From contig NZ_FOJA01000001.1 of NCBI RefSeq assembly GCF_900110535.1, positions 310,001 to 374,000 of the forward strand: a DNA stretch of 64,000 bases. Reading direction: 5' to 3'. This DNA comes from Halobacterium jilantaiense (GTDB lineage: Archaea > Halobacteriota > Halobacteria > Halobacteriales > Halobacteriaceae). The notes below the pieces were generated by a model, which searched no databases, was not told where the DNA came from, and was given only the letters and a program-made list of their open reading frames with translations. Positions 17,899 to 26,447 of the stretch are shown in pieces. The position numbers and the translations under genes were made by a program. The first letter of the stretch is position 1. Each line of letters begins with the position of its first letter.

Positions 17899-18045
17899 AT
17901 GCCGAAGATCATGCTCAGCGAGGAGACGGTCGAACGGCTCGACGGCCTCCGGACCGACGACGAGTCCTACGACGAGCTCGTCGCGGAGCTGTTGAACATC
18001 TACGAGGCCGAGGAACTCACGATGTTCCGGTCCGGCGACGGCTGA
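17899..18045 (+). CDS. Small haloarchaeal antitoxin-like protein (DUF7557-like)
   Basis: A 48-residue protein beginning MPKIMLSEETVERLDGLR and continuing DESYDELVAELLNIYEAEEL. The short strand then helix-helix layout is that of a ribbon-helix-helix or DUF217-like antitoxin. No toxin partner is visible next to it. It is divergent from the DUF5779-like gene with 76 bases between the starts. Function unproven. Confidence 0.7.
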   Translation: MPKIMLSEETVERLDGLRTDDESYDELVAELLNIYEAEELTMFRSGDG

Positions 18046-18087
18046 GAACGCACCGGCGACGCTGCCCGAGACCGGCGGTCGGCGCGG

Positions 18088-18534
18088 CTACGACTCGCCG
18101 GCAGCGGCGCGCCGGACTTCTTCGAAGCGGCCCTCCTCCTCGAGGAACGCCTGCAGTTCGTCGGCGTAGGCCTGGGCGAGCTCCTGTGATTCGTCCGCCA
18201 GCTCCTCGTGGTCGTCGTCGTCACCGCCGATGCCGAGCGCGTCCTTGATACCGCCGACGACGCCGCTGCCGCCCGAGGAGTCGCCGCCGGGCCCCATCCC
18301 GCCCATCTGCTGGTCGACGTTGTCCATCTCCGGCAGCACGTGCTCCAGGCTGGACGTGTTCGCGACGATGCGGGCCGCCTCGGGGTCGTCGGCGTCCTCG
18401 AACTCGAACTCGACGGCGGTCATCACGAGTCCCCACTGGGGCCGGGAGAGTCCCGACGCCTGCACGCGGTCCGCGAACTGCTGGTCGACGCTCATTCGCG
18501 CGCCGACGATGAGGTCCTGCCATCCGTCAGTCAT
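18088..18534 (-). CDS. Conserved haloarchaeal protein (DUF5799-like)
   Basis: A 148-residue soluble acidic protein starting MTDGWQDLIVGARMSVDQQF at the ATG at 18534. The N-terminal half (SRPQWGLVMTAVEFEFEDAD, then TSSLEHVLPEMDNVDQQMGG) is conserved-looking. A glycine/serine linker and an acidic helical tail (EELADESQELAQAYADELQA) follow. I recall it as the DUF5799 family of haloarchaea. No function is known to me. Confidence 0.75.
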   Translation of the reverse strand: MTDGWQDLIVGARMSVDQQFADRVQASGLSRPQWGLVMTAVEFEFEDADDPEAARIVANTSSLEHVLPEMDNVDQQMGGMGPGGDSSGGSGVVGGIKDALGIGGDDDDHEELADESQELAQAYADELQAFLEEEGRFEEVRRAAAGES

Positions 18535-18616
18535 ACCCACGGCTACGCGGGGCGCTGGCTTGTATGCTGCGACCAAAGAACAGTGTGTGTCTGGGCCGCT
18601 GCGGGCCCGTGTCCCG

Positions 18617-19012
18617 TTAGAACGCGCCGGTCTCGCCGGAAATCTCGGCGTGAAGGGCCTCGCGGAGCGCGCTGTGGACGTGGCAGATGTCCTCGGCGCG
18701 GTCGACGACTGCGTCGAACTCGTCGTCGTCGAGGTCGGCTTCCACGAGCAGGTGGAAGCGGATGGCGGTGAGGTCGTCGTCGTCGTCGAGGTCACCCTCC
18801 ACGTCGATGTCGATGCGGCCGAGGTCGTCGAAGCCCTCCTGCTGGCCGCCGACGCGGAACGCCGGGATGAAACAGGACGCGTAGTCCGCGAGCAGCGTCG
18901 CGTTCGGGTTCGGACCGTCCTCGTCCGTGGCGTCGATGGTCAGTTCGAAGTCCCCGACGCGGGACCGCGTGGTGTAGCCTTCCTCGGATGTGCTGGTAAC
19001 TTCGATGGTCAT
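18617..19012 (-). CDS. OsmC family protein
   Basis: A 131-residue protein of the OsmC/Ohr fold (MTIEVTSTSEEGYTTRSRVG, DGPNPNATLLADYASCFIPA, VHSALREALHAEIS). The motif LLADYASCFIPAFR carries one Cys at the position of the first catalytic cysteine of OsmC peroxidases. A second matching Cys may be the one in EDICHVHS. It may detoxify organic peroxides. The ATG at 19012 is used because homology begins there. Confidence 0.85.
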   Translation of the reverse strand: MTIEVTSTSEEGYTTRSRVGDFELTIDATDEDGPNPNATLLADYASCFIPAFRVGGQQEGFDDLGRIDIDVEGDLDDDDDLTAIRFHLLVEADLDDDEFDAVVDRAEDICHVHSALREALHAEISGETGAF

Positions 19013-19186
19013 TGCGTCCGGATAGTCGCCCGCCCGCGGTGTAAGCGTTGTTCTTCCGGTGGGGTTATTTCGAGTGCCGTCACCGGCAAATGGAATCGGT
19101 CCGACTGTCTGATTCCTCACGGCCTCGGCGTCCATCGCCACCAGCGTGGGCTGTGCAACTCCGACGGTTCAGAGACCTGACTGTAT

Positions 19187-19585
19187 TCAGGCTCCGGGAG
19201 AACGCTGGTGCTCCACTGGTCTGTCTCTCCGTACGCGATGTACGTAGGCCGCGACAAGGATGGCAACGAGACCGACGGTACCGAGAACACGAGCAGCAGG
19301 GAGTGTAACCACTGGTGGAACAGCTCTCTGACTGAGGAACGCGTCAGTCACCGCCCCGAGCACGCTGAGGGAGAGGACACCGGTCCACAACCCCATAATT
19401 GCGTATCCGAGCTCGTCGAGATTGGCAGTCGTTACTGCGTGCCCGAGAAGCACTGCACCGGTACAGACTGGCACGAAGAGGAGGGGTCGAACGGGGTCCA
19501 CCACGAAGATACCAGCACCGAGAGAGACTGCCGTGAAGTACACGGAAGCCGTGACGACGAGCCGGAGCGAGCGGAGGCCAGCCAT
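19187..19585 (-). CDS. Four-helix integral membrane protein, function unknown
   Basis: A 132-residue hydrophobic protein with about four transmembrane segments (near residues 8-28, 31-52, 60-82, 98-117), a short arginine-rich cytoplasmic tail (HRVRRDRPVEHQ) and no motif I recognise. It neighbours another small membrane protein and a Tat lipoprotein on the same strand. Confidence 0.6.
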   Translation of the reverse strand: MAGLRSLRLVVTASVYFTAVSLGAGIFVVDPVRPLLFVPVCTGAVLLGHAVTTANLDELGYAIMGLWTGVLSLSVLGAVTDAFLSQRAVPPVVTLPAARVLGTVGLVAILVAAYVHRVRRDRPVEHQRSPGA

Positions 19586-19715
19586 ACGTGGTCATCAGTC
19601 CCACGAGTCCGTAATCATATCCCAGACTGAGCCACTCAGACGGAACGAGCGAGTGATGCGCCGTGCCAAGGAATCGGGATTTTCCGAGGGGAGATTCGCA
19701 GAGGCGACGCTGAAC

Positions 19716-19874
19716 TCACTCGCCGGGACGGAGCGCGCCGACGACGCCCACCGCTAATCCAATCAGCATGATTCCGAACTCAAAGTCCATCGGGAGTGAG
19801 CTACTGCTAACGAGAATGAATCCACCGAACAATACGAGCAGAATCCCCAGTTCAACTTCGATTTGTTTATTCAT
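19716..19874 (-). CDS. Small two-helix membrane protein (52 residues)
   Basis: A short frame from ATG 19874 to TGA at 19716 encodes MNKQIEVELGILLVLFGGF, then two hydrophobic segments joined by SSSSLPMDFE and a tail ending LRPGE. Its plan (two helices, charged ends) is the same as the 59-residue protein at 30474-30653, suggesting a family of tiny haloarchaeal membrane proteins. The 141 bases between it and the lipoprotein gene show no other gene. Confidence 0.6.
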   Translation of the reverse strand: MNKQIEVELGILLVLFGGFILVSSSSLPMDFEFGIMLIGLAVGVVGALRPGE

Positions 19875-20010
19875 AGAACTATTGCGTTCTTGATTTAGGA
19901 TAGTGCTTGGGGGTTGCGACCGCTGTTTGTCCTCGTTCGGTCGCCGTGGCTGGTACCAAGAGCGGCGAACCCAGATATTCGGCGTTCTACAGACGTGCTG
20001 AACGGACGTT

Positions 20011-20559
20011 TCACCGCTGGCTGTTTTCCGTGTAGTACGATATCAGGTCGTTTGCCGAGCTGTATCTGTACTGCTGGGTGTTCTCCCCGGAAGAGCCGTA
20101 GTAGTGTGTCACCAGCTCCCCGGACGCCGGATGGACGCCCGCGACAACGGCTCCGCTTCGACCTTCTGTGGCGTACGGGAGACACCGGCGGGCATTCCCT
20201 TCGGCGAGCGCGGTCTCCATTTTCCCGCCAGCGTCGGGGCCAACGAAAACGAGTAGCGACCCGCCACAGACGGCGTCGACGAGCTTCCTGTCCCTCGACG
20301 ATGTCTCAGCGGCCACGAGCACGAGCGTGGCGTCCGCTAGCTCGTCGACGGTGTTTGCATCTGGTTCCAGTGAGAGTGGGAACCCCTCGCCGACGAATGC
20401 GGGCTCAGAGCGAGTCTCGACTTTGGAATTGCGTTCACTCGGCGCTTCAGTGGTGGGCTCGGCTCCCGCTGGCGAGGAGGGAATCAGTCCGGCACAACCG
20501 GACAGCGAGACGCTCGCGCCAACGGCAGCGAGGACCGTTCGACGGGTAGTGTGGCGCAT
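20011..20559 (-). CDS. Tat-exported lipoprotein, function unknown
   Basis: A 182-residue secreted protein. The N-terminus MRHTTRRTVLAAVGASVSLS has the twin-arginine motif and runs into the lipobox LSGCAG, so it is probably lipid-anchored outside the membrane. The mature part contains ELADATLVLVAAETSSRDRK and GGSLLVFVGPDAGGK, which resemble a small alpha/beta domain. The ATG at 20559 directly precedes the Tat motif; an ATG six codons earlier is possible. Confidence 0.7.
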   Translation of the reverse strand: MRHTTRRTVLAAVGASVSLSGCAGLIPSSPAGAEPTTEAPSERNSKVETRSEPAFVGEGFPLSLEPDANTVDELADATLVLVAAETSSRDRKLVDAVCGGSLLVFVGPDAGGKMETALAEGNARRCLPYATEGRSGAVVAGVHPASGELVTHYYGSSGENTQQYRYSSANDLISYYTENSQR

Positions 20560-20709
20560 GTTCCGACGCAGAATCAATAGGTTAAAATAACGGCTGGTTC
20601 CGGTAGCGAAGCTAGACGGGACCGTGAGCCTGTACCCTGCTAGAATCGGCGCTGCGACTGGCTCGATGCTCGAAAGCCGGAATTCGCTACTCGGCCTGTG
20701 TTCTCGGTG

Positions 20710-21432
20710 CTATCGCGCGTCCGAGAGGTCGACCGTCTCGTCGCCGTCGAGGACGCGGACGTCGGCCTGACTGCCGGTGGCCGCCACTTCGCGCTCGAAG
20801 TCCTCGATGTCGACCTCGATTGGCGGGAAGGTGTCGTAGTGCATCGGGAACGCGACGTCGACGTCGAGCCAGTCGACAGCGACGGCGGCCTGCATCGGCC
20901 CCATGGTGAAGTGGTCACCGACCGGGACCGCGGCGGCGTCCGGTTCGAGGAAGGTCGCGGTGACGTCCCGCATCTCGGTCTGGAGGCTGGTGTCGCCGGC
21001 GTGGTAGAACGTCGTCGAGTCCTCGTCGGCGACCTGCGTCGGCTTGGTGTCCGAGACGACGTAGCCGGCGGGCGTCCCAGCGGAGTGCTCGTAGCCGGTG
21101 TCCAGGCCGTTGGTGTGGTCCGCGCGCACCATCGTGACGAACGCGTCGCCGAGTTCGACGGTGCCGCCGAGGTTCATGCCGGTGGTGTCCTCGACGCCGT
21201 ACTCGTCGGCGACGTAGCCCGTGAGTTCGGGTGTGCCGACCGTGTGAACGTCGGCGAACGCACCGACGTGCGCGATGTGGTCCGCGTGGCCGTGCGTGAG
21301 CAGGACGTGGTCGGGGTCGAGCTCCTCGGGGTCCGTGTCCGTGTGCGGATTGTCGAAGAACGGGTCGATGAGGAAGTCCGTCTCGCCGACCGTTACGCCC
21401 CACGTCGAGTGACCGTACCAGGTGAGTTCCAT
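20710..21432 (-). CDS. Metal-dependent hydrolase, UPF0173 MBL-fold family
   Basis: A 240-residue metallo-beta-lactamase-fold hydrolase of the UPF0173 group. It starts [20 protein letters not shown], has the metal motif [10 protein letters not shown] near residue 48, a further metal histidine in HTNG, the Asp ligand in FYHAGDTSL, and a terminal His in [11 protein letters not shown]. All zinc ligands look intact. Its substrate is not known. A TATA-like box and a 17-base inverted repeat lie just upstream. Confidence 0.88.
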   Translation of the reverse strand: MELTWYGHSTWGVTVGETDFLIDPFFDNPHTDTDPEELDPDHVLLTHGHADHIAHVGAFADVHTVGTPELTGYVADEYGVEDTTGMNLGGTVELGDAFVTMVRADHTNGLDTGYEHSAGTPAGYVVSDTKPTQVADEDSTTFYHAGDTSLQTEMRDVTATFLEPDAAAVPVGDHFTMGPMQAAVAVDWLDVDVAFPMHYDTFPPIEVDIEDFEREVAATGSQADVRVLDGDETVDLSDAR

Positions 21433-21442
21433 GCCGATTCAC

Positions 21443-21459
21443 TGTTCTCCTGAAGAACA
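21443..21459. promoter_or_regulatory. Inverted repeat between TATA box and start of the MBL hydrolase gene
   Basis: TGTTCT and AGAACA are perfect inverted arms separated by five bases (ctcctga-side). The repeat sits just downstream of the AAAAG/TTTTAAG TATA-like element (21459-21466) and 11 bases before the ATG at 21432. A protein bound here would block initiation, so it reads as a repressor operator. The regulator is unknown. Confidence 0.45.
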
Positions 21460-21531
21460 CTTAAAAGGTGGCGGCGGGGTCGGCTGGACCGCTTCCCACA
21501 CCGTTACGTGCGGGGACGGAGACGTTCCAGT

Positions 21532-22515
21532 ATGGACACGCGACCACTCGGCTCGACCGGCTTCGACGTGACCGAGGTCGGCCTGGGCACGTGGGAGATC
21601 GGCGGCGAATGGGGCGAGGTCGGCGAGGACGAAGCCAAGCACGCCGTCCGCGCCGCGCTCGACGCGGGCGTGAACGTCCTCGACACGGCGGACGTCTACG
21701 GCGACGGCCGCAGCGAACGCCTCATCAGCGAGGTCCTCTCTGAGCCCGACGAGGACCCCGTGGTCGCCACGAAGGCGGGTCGCCGACTCGACCCGCACGA
21801 CGCCGACCGGTACAACCGAGAGAATCTCGAACAGTTCGTCGACCGCTCTCGCGAGAATCTCGGCGTGGACAGCCTCGACCTGCTCCAGTTGCACTGTCCG
21901 CCGACGGACGTCTACTACCAGCCCGAGACGTTCGACGCGCTCGCCGACCTGAAGGCAGCGGGCAAACTCGACCACTACGGTGTGAGCGTCGAACGCGTCG
22001 AGGAGGGGATGAAGGCAATGGAGTACCCGGGCGTGGAGACCGTCCAGATAATCTTCAATCCGTTCCGCCAGCGGCCCGCCGAGGCGTTCCTCGACGCCGC
22101 CTACCGGAACGACGTGGGCGTCATCGTACGCGTCCCACTGGCCTCCGGCCTGCTCACGGGGAACATCGACGCGGACGCGGAGTTCCCGGAGAACGACCAC
22201 CGGAACTTCAACCGCGACGGCGATGCCTTCGACGTCGGTGAGACGTTCGCTGGTGTCCCCCTCGACGACGGCGTGCGGGCCGTCGAGGCGCTGCGCGAGC
22301 ACGTCCCCGACCACCTCACGATGGCGCAGTTCGCGCTCCGCTGGATTCTCGACTTCGACGCCGTCTCCACGGTCATCCCGGGGTCGACGACACCCGAGCA
22401 CATCGAGAGCAACGTCGCCGCCTCCAACGCCGCACCGCTCACCCACCAGACCCACGGCGCAGTCCGGGACGTCTACGAGCTCACTGTCGAGGAGCACGTC
22501 CACCAGCGCTGGTAA
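21532..22515 (+). CDS. Aldo/keto reductase family protein
   Basis: A 327-residue NAD(P)H-dependent TIM-barrel oxidoreductase. Recognisable are the start RPLGSTGFDVTEVGLGTWEI, the active-site Asp/Tyr segment LDTADVYGDGRSERLI, KAGRRLDPHDADRYNRENLE, LDLLQLHCPP and the C-terminal cofactor segment VSTVIPGSTTPEHIESN. The ATG at 21532 is chosen at the start of homology. The substrate is unknown. It is followed at 61 bases by a fumarylacetoacetase-type gene. Confidence 0.9.
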   Translation: MDTRPLGSTGFDVTEVGLGTWEIGGEWGEVGEDEAKHAVRAALDAGVNVLDTADVYGDGRSERLISEVLSEPDEDPVVATKAGRRLDPHDADRYNRENLEQFVDRSRENLGVDSLDLLQLHCPPTDVYYQPETFDALADLKAAGKLDHYGVSVERVEEGMKAMEYPGVETVQIIFNPFRQRPAEAFLDAAYRNDVGVIVRVPLASGLLTGNIDADAEFPENDHRNFNRDGDAFDVGETFAGVPLDDGVRAVEALREHVPDHLTMAQFALRWILDFDAVSTVIPGSTTPEHIESNVAASNAAPLTHQTHGAVRDVYELTVEEHVHQRW

Positions 22516-22576
22516 CACGCCCGAGCGGGCTGCCGCTCCCGGAACCCTCAAGCGGCCACCGGGGGAATCGGCGGTC

Positions 22577-23311
22577 ATGCACCAGATGCGCTTCAGAGAC
22601 CCCGCCGGTGCCGTCCGGACGGGCGAGTACGACGAGGAGTCCGACGCCGTCACCGCGGCCGGCCGCACCTACGATGTCGACGACGTAGACGTGCTGCCGC
22701 CCTGCGAGCCGTCGAAGGTCGTCTGCGTCGGCCGGAACTACGTCAAGCACGCCGACGAGCGCGACGAGGATGTCCCCGACCGCCCGCTGCTGTTCCTGAA
22801 GCCGCCGAACGCCGTCGCCGGCCACGGCGACACCACACCGCTGCCGGCGGACCGGTACGTCGAGCACGAGGCCGAACTCGCCGTCGTCGTCGGCGAGCAG
22901 GCCCGGAACCTCGACGAGGCGGATGCGCTGGACGCCGTTGCGGGCTACACGGTCGCCAACGACGTGTCGAACCGCACCGATCAGGACCGCGAGCAGAACT
23001 GGGTGCGCGGCAAGGCCTTCGACGGGGCGTGCCCGCTGGGACCGGTGCTGGCGACGCCCGATGAGGTGCCCGAGGACGCCGCCGTCGAACTCCGCGTGAA
23101 CGGCGAGACGCGGCAGTCGTCGTCCACTGAGCACTTTGTTTTCGATGTTCCCGCACTGCTGGCCGAGATTACGGGGTACCTGACGCTCGAACCCGGTGAC
23201 GTGGTGCTCACGGGGACGCCCGAGGGCGTTGACGAACTCACCGACGGCGACAGCGTGACGGTCGAAGTCGAGGGCGTCGGGACGCTCGAACACACTGTCG
23301 AGCGCGCCTGA
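22577..23311 (+). CDS. Fumarylacetoacetate hydrolase family protein
   Basis: A 244-residue FAH-fold enzyme that may hydrolyse or hydrate acylpyruvate-like compounds, or decarboxylate oxaloacetate. Family signatures are VCVGRNYVKHADE, PLLFLKPPNAVAGHGD, the metal-binding VEHEAELAVVVGE, GYTVANDVSNRTDQ, KAFDGACPLGP and GDVVLTGTPEGV. All acidic metal ligands are present. The ATG at 22577 begins the conserved N-terminus. Confidence 0.88.
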   Translation: MHQMRFRDPAGAVRTGEYDEESDAVTAAGRTYDVDDVDVLPPCEPSKVVCVGRNYVKHADERDEDVPDRPLLFLKPPNAVAGHGDTTPLPADRYVEHEAELAVVVGEQARNLDEADALDAVAGYTVANDVSNRTDQDREQNWVRGKAFDGACPLGPVLATPDEVPEDAAVELRVNGETRQSSSTEHFVFDVPALLAEITGYLTLEPGDVVLTGTPEGVDELTDGDSVTVEVEGVGTLEHTVERA

Positions 23312-23345
23312 GTCCGGGCTTTCGCTGCGAACGCAACCCTGAAGT

Positions 23346-23359
23346 TTAGGCTCGCCTAA
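23346..23359. promoter_or_regulatory. DtxR/SirR-type metal-repressor box (perfect palindrome)
   Basis: TTAGGCTCGCCTAA is a perfect 14-base inverted repeat that matches the style of DtxR/IdeR-family iron boxes, which haloarchaea also use with Idr regulators. It lies 11 bases ahead of the ATG at 23371 and covers the place where the TATA box and transcription start should be, so bound repressor would silence the two-gene operon. Seen directly; the regulator is inferred. Confidence 0.6.
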
Positions 23360-23370
23360 GCCGCGGGTAG

Positions 23371-23889
23371 ATGGAGCTGACGCGCCGCGACGTGCTGGCC
23401 GCGCTCGCCGCCGGTGGTGCGGCCGCTGGTGCCGGTGTCTCGCTGTCCAGTGGCCCCGGCGAGGGCCCGGTCGGCGACCACGAGATCGACACGCTCGTCG
23501 CCGTCGCCCGCGTCGTCTACCCGACCGAGGTCGCCGGCGTCGAGTCGTTCGTCCGACAGTACAGCGTCGAGCGCGCCCGCGACCGACCCGAGTACGCAGC
23601 GGGCGTGGCGGACGCCGTCGCCGTCCTCGACGAGTACAGTCGGACGTGGTCTGACGCCGACTTCGCCGACCTCGACACCGAGCGCGCGGACCGCACGCTC
23701 TCGGGGTTCGAGGTCGACACTGCCGACCCCGACCCGGACGGCAGTGACCGCGAGCGCGTCCGGTACTACCTCGTGAACGAACTGCTGTACGCGCTGTTCT
23801 CGACGCCGACCGGCGGCAGACTGGCGGGCATCGAGAACCCGCAGGGCCACCCCGGCGGCAGCGCCTCCTACCAGCGGGGGCCCGAATGA
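23371..23889 (+). CDS. Gluconate 2-dehydrogenase subunit 3 family protein (Tat-exported)
   Basis: A 172-residue small subunit of a membrane-associated flavin dehydrogenase. It begins MELTRRDVLAALAAGGAAAG, a twin-arginine signal, and has IDTLVAVARVVYPTEVAGVE, RVRYYLVNELLYALFSTPTG and a C-terminal NPQGHPGGSASYQRGPE, typical of the gluconate_2-dh3 family. The GMC flavoprotein starts in its stop codon (ATGA). Presumably the small subunit carries the flavin subunit to the outer face by Tat co-export. A metal-repressor-type box precedes it. Confidence 0.85.
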   Translation: MELTRRDVLAALAAGGAAAGAGVSLSSGPGEGPVGDHEIDTLVAVARVVYPTEVAGVESFVRQYSVERARDRPEYAAGVADAVAVLDEYSRTWSDADFADLDTERADRTLSGFEVDTADPDPDGSDRERVRYYLVNELLYALFSTPTGGRLAGIENPQGHPGGSASYQRGPE

Positions 23890-25484
23890 ACCGCCAGCCC
23901 TCGGAGCGCGTCGACGTCTGCATCGTCGGTGCGGGCCCCGCCGGCGGACTGATGGCGCACAGGCTCGCCAGCCGCGGCCACGACGTGGTCGTGCTGGAAG
24001 CGGGCCCGCGGTTCGACGCCGACCGCGACGACCGCGAGCGTCGGATGGAGCGCTCGATTCGGCCCGCCCACGGCCCGAACTCGGTGTGGGGGATGGGCGG
24101 CGACCGCGACGCTTACGCGTCGACCGGCGAGCGTCACTACCCCCTGAACGCGGCCCGCGTGAAGGGCGTCGGCGGGTCGACGCTCCACTGGCAGGGGATG
24201 GTGATGCGGCTCCACGAGCGGGACTTCCGGCTCGAATCGGCGGCCGGCGTCGGTTCGGATTGGCCCATCGGCTACGGGGACCTGCAGTCCTACTACGCCG
24301 ACGCCGAAGACGAACTCGGGGTGGCGGGGGCCAGCGACAACCCCTTCGCGCCGCCCCGCGAGCAGCCCCACCCGCAGCCGGCGTTCGAGCCGAGCTACTC
24401 CGACTCGCTGTTCGCCGACGCCTGCGAGGACCTCGGAATTTCGACGCACTCCGTGCCGAACGCCAGGCTGTCTGCGGGCCGCGAGGACCGCAGCGCGTGC
24501 GTCGGCTACGGCACCTGCCAGCCGGTCTGTCCGTCGGGCGCGAAGTACGACGCGACGATCCACGTCGAGCGCGCCGAGGACGCCGGGGCGCGAGTCCTCG
24601 ACCGAGCGCCCGTGCAGCGCCTCGTTCACGGCGACGCGGGTGACCGCGTGACGGCTGCCGTCTACGCCACGCCGGACGGCGACGAGCACCGCCAGGAAGC
24701 CCGCGAGTTCGTGCTCGCGGCGGGCGGCGTGGAGAACCCCCGGCTGCTCCTGCTCTCGGAGAGCGAGCAGTACCCCGACGGCCTCGCGAACTCCTCGGGA
24801 CTCGTGGGGCGGTTCTTCCACGACCACCTGTTCGCGGGCGTCGGCGGCACACTCGACGAGCCGACCCGCCAGAACCACGTGGGCTTCAACACGACCGAGA
24901 GCCACCAGTTCTACGACCAGCCGGCGGACGGCTCGCGCGGAGCCATCAAACTGGAGTTCCTGAACTACGCCGGCCCGAGCCCCGTCGAGATGGCGCTCGG
25001 TGGCGAGGACTGGGGGGACGCGATGCTCGACCGGATTCGGGACGACTACGGAACGCACGTCGCAGTCGGCGCGCTCGTCGAGCAGCAGCCCCGGGCGGAG
25101 AACCGGGTTCGGCTCCACCCCGAGCGCACCGACGACCACGGCAACCCCGTGCCGGACGTGGTGTGGTCGCTGTCCGACTACGAGCGGCGGGCCATCGAGC
25201 GCGCGAACGAGATTCAGCGTTCGATTCTCGGCGAACTCGGCGCGGACGTCGAGTGGACCGTCGGCCCCGAGAACACGGGCCCGGCGTACCACCACATGGG
25301 CACGACCCGGATGGGCGACGACCCCGAGTCGAGCGTGGTGGACGCAGAGCTCCGGACCCACGACCTCGGGAACCTCACCGTCGCGTCGTCGAGTGTCTTC
25401 CCGACGGGCGGCGCGATGAACCCGACGCTCACCATCGCGGCGCTCGCGCTGAAGGCCGCCGACCACGTCGACGACCGGCTCTGA
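23886..25484 (+). CDS. GMC family oxidoreductase (flavin subunit of a sugar/alcohol dehydrogenase)
   Basis: A 532-residue FAD enzyme. It has the dinucleotide motif CIVGAGPAGGLMAHRLASRG at the start, VGGSTLHWQGMVMR, a possible cluster-binding CVGYGTCQPVCPSGAKYDAT, GGVENPRLLLLS, the active-site HHMGTTRMGDDP and a C-terminal FPTGGAMNPTLTIAALALKA. No signal peptide is seen; the partner subunit at 23371 carries the Tat signal. The substrate is probably a sugar or polyol, but sequence does not settle it. Confidence 0.9.
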   Translation: MNRQPSERVDVCIVGAGPAGGLMAHRLASRGHDVVVLEAGPRFDADRDDRERRMERSIRPAHGPNSVWGMGGDRDAYASTGERHYPLNAARVKGVGGSTLHWQGMVMRLHERDFRLESAAGVGSDWPIGYGDLQSYYADAEDELGVAGASDNPFAPPREQPHPQPAFEPSYSDSLFADACEDLGISTHSVPNARLSAGREDRSACVGYGTCQPVCPSGAKYDATIHVERAEDAGARVLDRAPVQRLVHGDAGDRVTAAVYATPDGDEHRQEAREFVLAAGGVENPRLLLLSESEQYPDGLANSSGLVGRFFHDHLFAGVGGTLDEPTRQNHVGFNTTESHQFYDQPADGSRGAIKLEFLNYAGPSPVEMALGGEDWGDAMLDRIRDDYGTHVAVGALVEQQPRAENRVRLHPERTDDHGNPVPDVVWSLSDYERRAIERANEIQRSILGELGADVEWTVGPENTGPAYHHMGTTRMGDDPESSVVDAELRTHDLGNLTVASSSVFPTGGAMNPTLTIAALALKAADHVDDRL

Positions 25485-25501
25485 GTGGGACCCGCGGCAG
25501 C

Positions 25502-25936
25502 TCAGAACTGGAGGTGGCTCGTCGAACTCGAGCCGTCGTCGTCCCCGTCGTCGTTCGGGAGGCCGTCGTAGAGGTACCGGACGTCGTCGTCGACAAGGTA
25601 CACCTGCCCGTCCTCGACGTCGACGTCCACCGAGGGCAGCGTCGTGTCCGCGGCGTCCCCGTTGTCGCAGTGCCCCGAACACGTGTCGAACATCGACCCG
25701 TGTTTCGGGCAGACGACACCGCCCTCGCGCGTAACGGCACCGACGTCCTCACGGTAGAGTCGCTGTGCCTCGTGCGTGCAGCGGTTCACCCATGCCTGCA
25801 CTGGCGGCCGGTCGTCGTCCTCGCAGGGCACGAGGAAGTAGCTCGCCGTGTCGTCGTGTTCGTCCCGCACGGTGAACGCCCACGCGCCCTCCTCGGTGAC
25901 GGTGTCGACACTCGTCAGTCGGTAGCGGTCGGCCAT
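25502..25936 (-). CDS. Rieske [2Fe-2S] ferredoxin-type protein
   Basis: A 144-residue cytoplasmic protein with the two Rieske cluster motifs: CTH near residue 70 (VNRCTHEAQRLY) and CPKHG near residue 94 (GVVCPKHGSMFDTCSGHC). The following CSGHC adds extra Cys/His not needed for the cluster. It probably transfers electrons to an oxygenase or reductase; no partner is adjacent except the convergent GMC gene. Confidence 0.88.
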   Translation of the reverse strand: MADRYRLTSVDTVTEEGAWAFTVRDEHDDTASYFLVPCEDDDRPPVQAWVNRCTHEAQRLYREDVGAVTREGGVVCPKHGSMFDTCSGHCDNGDAADTTLPSVDVDVEDGQVYLVDDDVRYLYDGLPNDDGDDDGSSSTSHLQF

Positions 25937-25975
25937 AGGAGAAGCGAGTGCGCGCCTGTCAGTTAGTCCTCCCGC

Positions 25976-26401
25976 TCAGAGCGCCAGCGAGACGAGGTAG
26001 CCGGCGTCCAGCAGGAGCGCGACGGCGAGCACCGCACCGCCGTAGAGGAACGTCGTCGCGTCGTCGCCGGACTCGATGCGGCTGCCGGCGACCTCCGTGA
26101 TGCCCGTGAGCAGGAACCAGAGCACGACCATGCCGAGGACGGCGTGCCCGCGGCCCGAGCCGGTCAGAACGCCGCTGTCGGTGTACCCGCCGAGCGTGAG
26201 CATGTAGCCGCCCGTCAGGACGAGCAGGACCGCGGAGGCCCGGGAGACGTTGCGGAGCGTGCCCGCGATGGACTCCCGAACGCTCGTGGAGACGTTCGCG
26301 GCGATACCGGGCACCGTGAGCGCAGCGAACAGCACGCTGCCGGTGAGGAGCCCGGCGAACACCATGTGCGTCGCGTAGACTGCTGTCTCGATGACTGTCA
26401 T
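25976..26401 (-). CDS. Haloarchaeal membrane protein, four helices
   Basis: A 141-residue hydrophobic protein starting MTVIETAVYATHMVFAGLLT with about four transmembrane segments (near residues 5-30, 48-68, 82-100, 115-137). Conserved-looking short loops include VRESIAGTLRNVSRASA and SGRGHAVLGMVVLWFLLTG. It resembles small CopD- or transporter-like haloarchaeal proteins but no functional motif is certain. The ATG at 26401 is taken because the seven upstream codons add no homology-like sequence. Confidence 0.65.
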   Translation of the reverse strand: MTVIETAVYATHMVFAGLLTGSVLFAALTVPGIAANVSTSVRESIAGTLRNVSRASAVLLVLTGGYMLTLGGYTDSGVLTGSGRGHAVLGMVVLWFLLTGITEVAGSRIESGDDATTFLYGGAVLAVALLLDAGYLVSLAL

Positions 26402-26447
26402 GTGCTGGCCGAGGGACGGCACGCTCCTAAAAGCGGTGATGGCGGAA

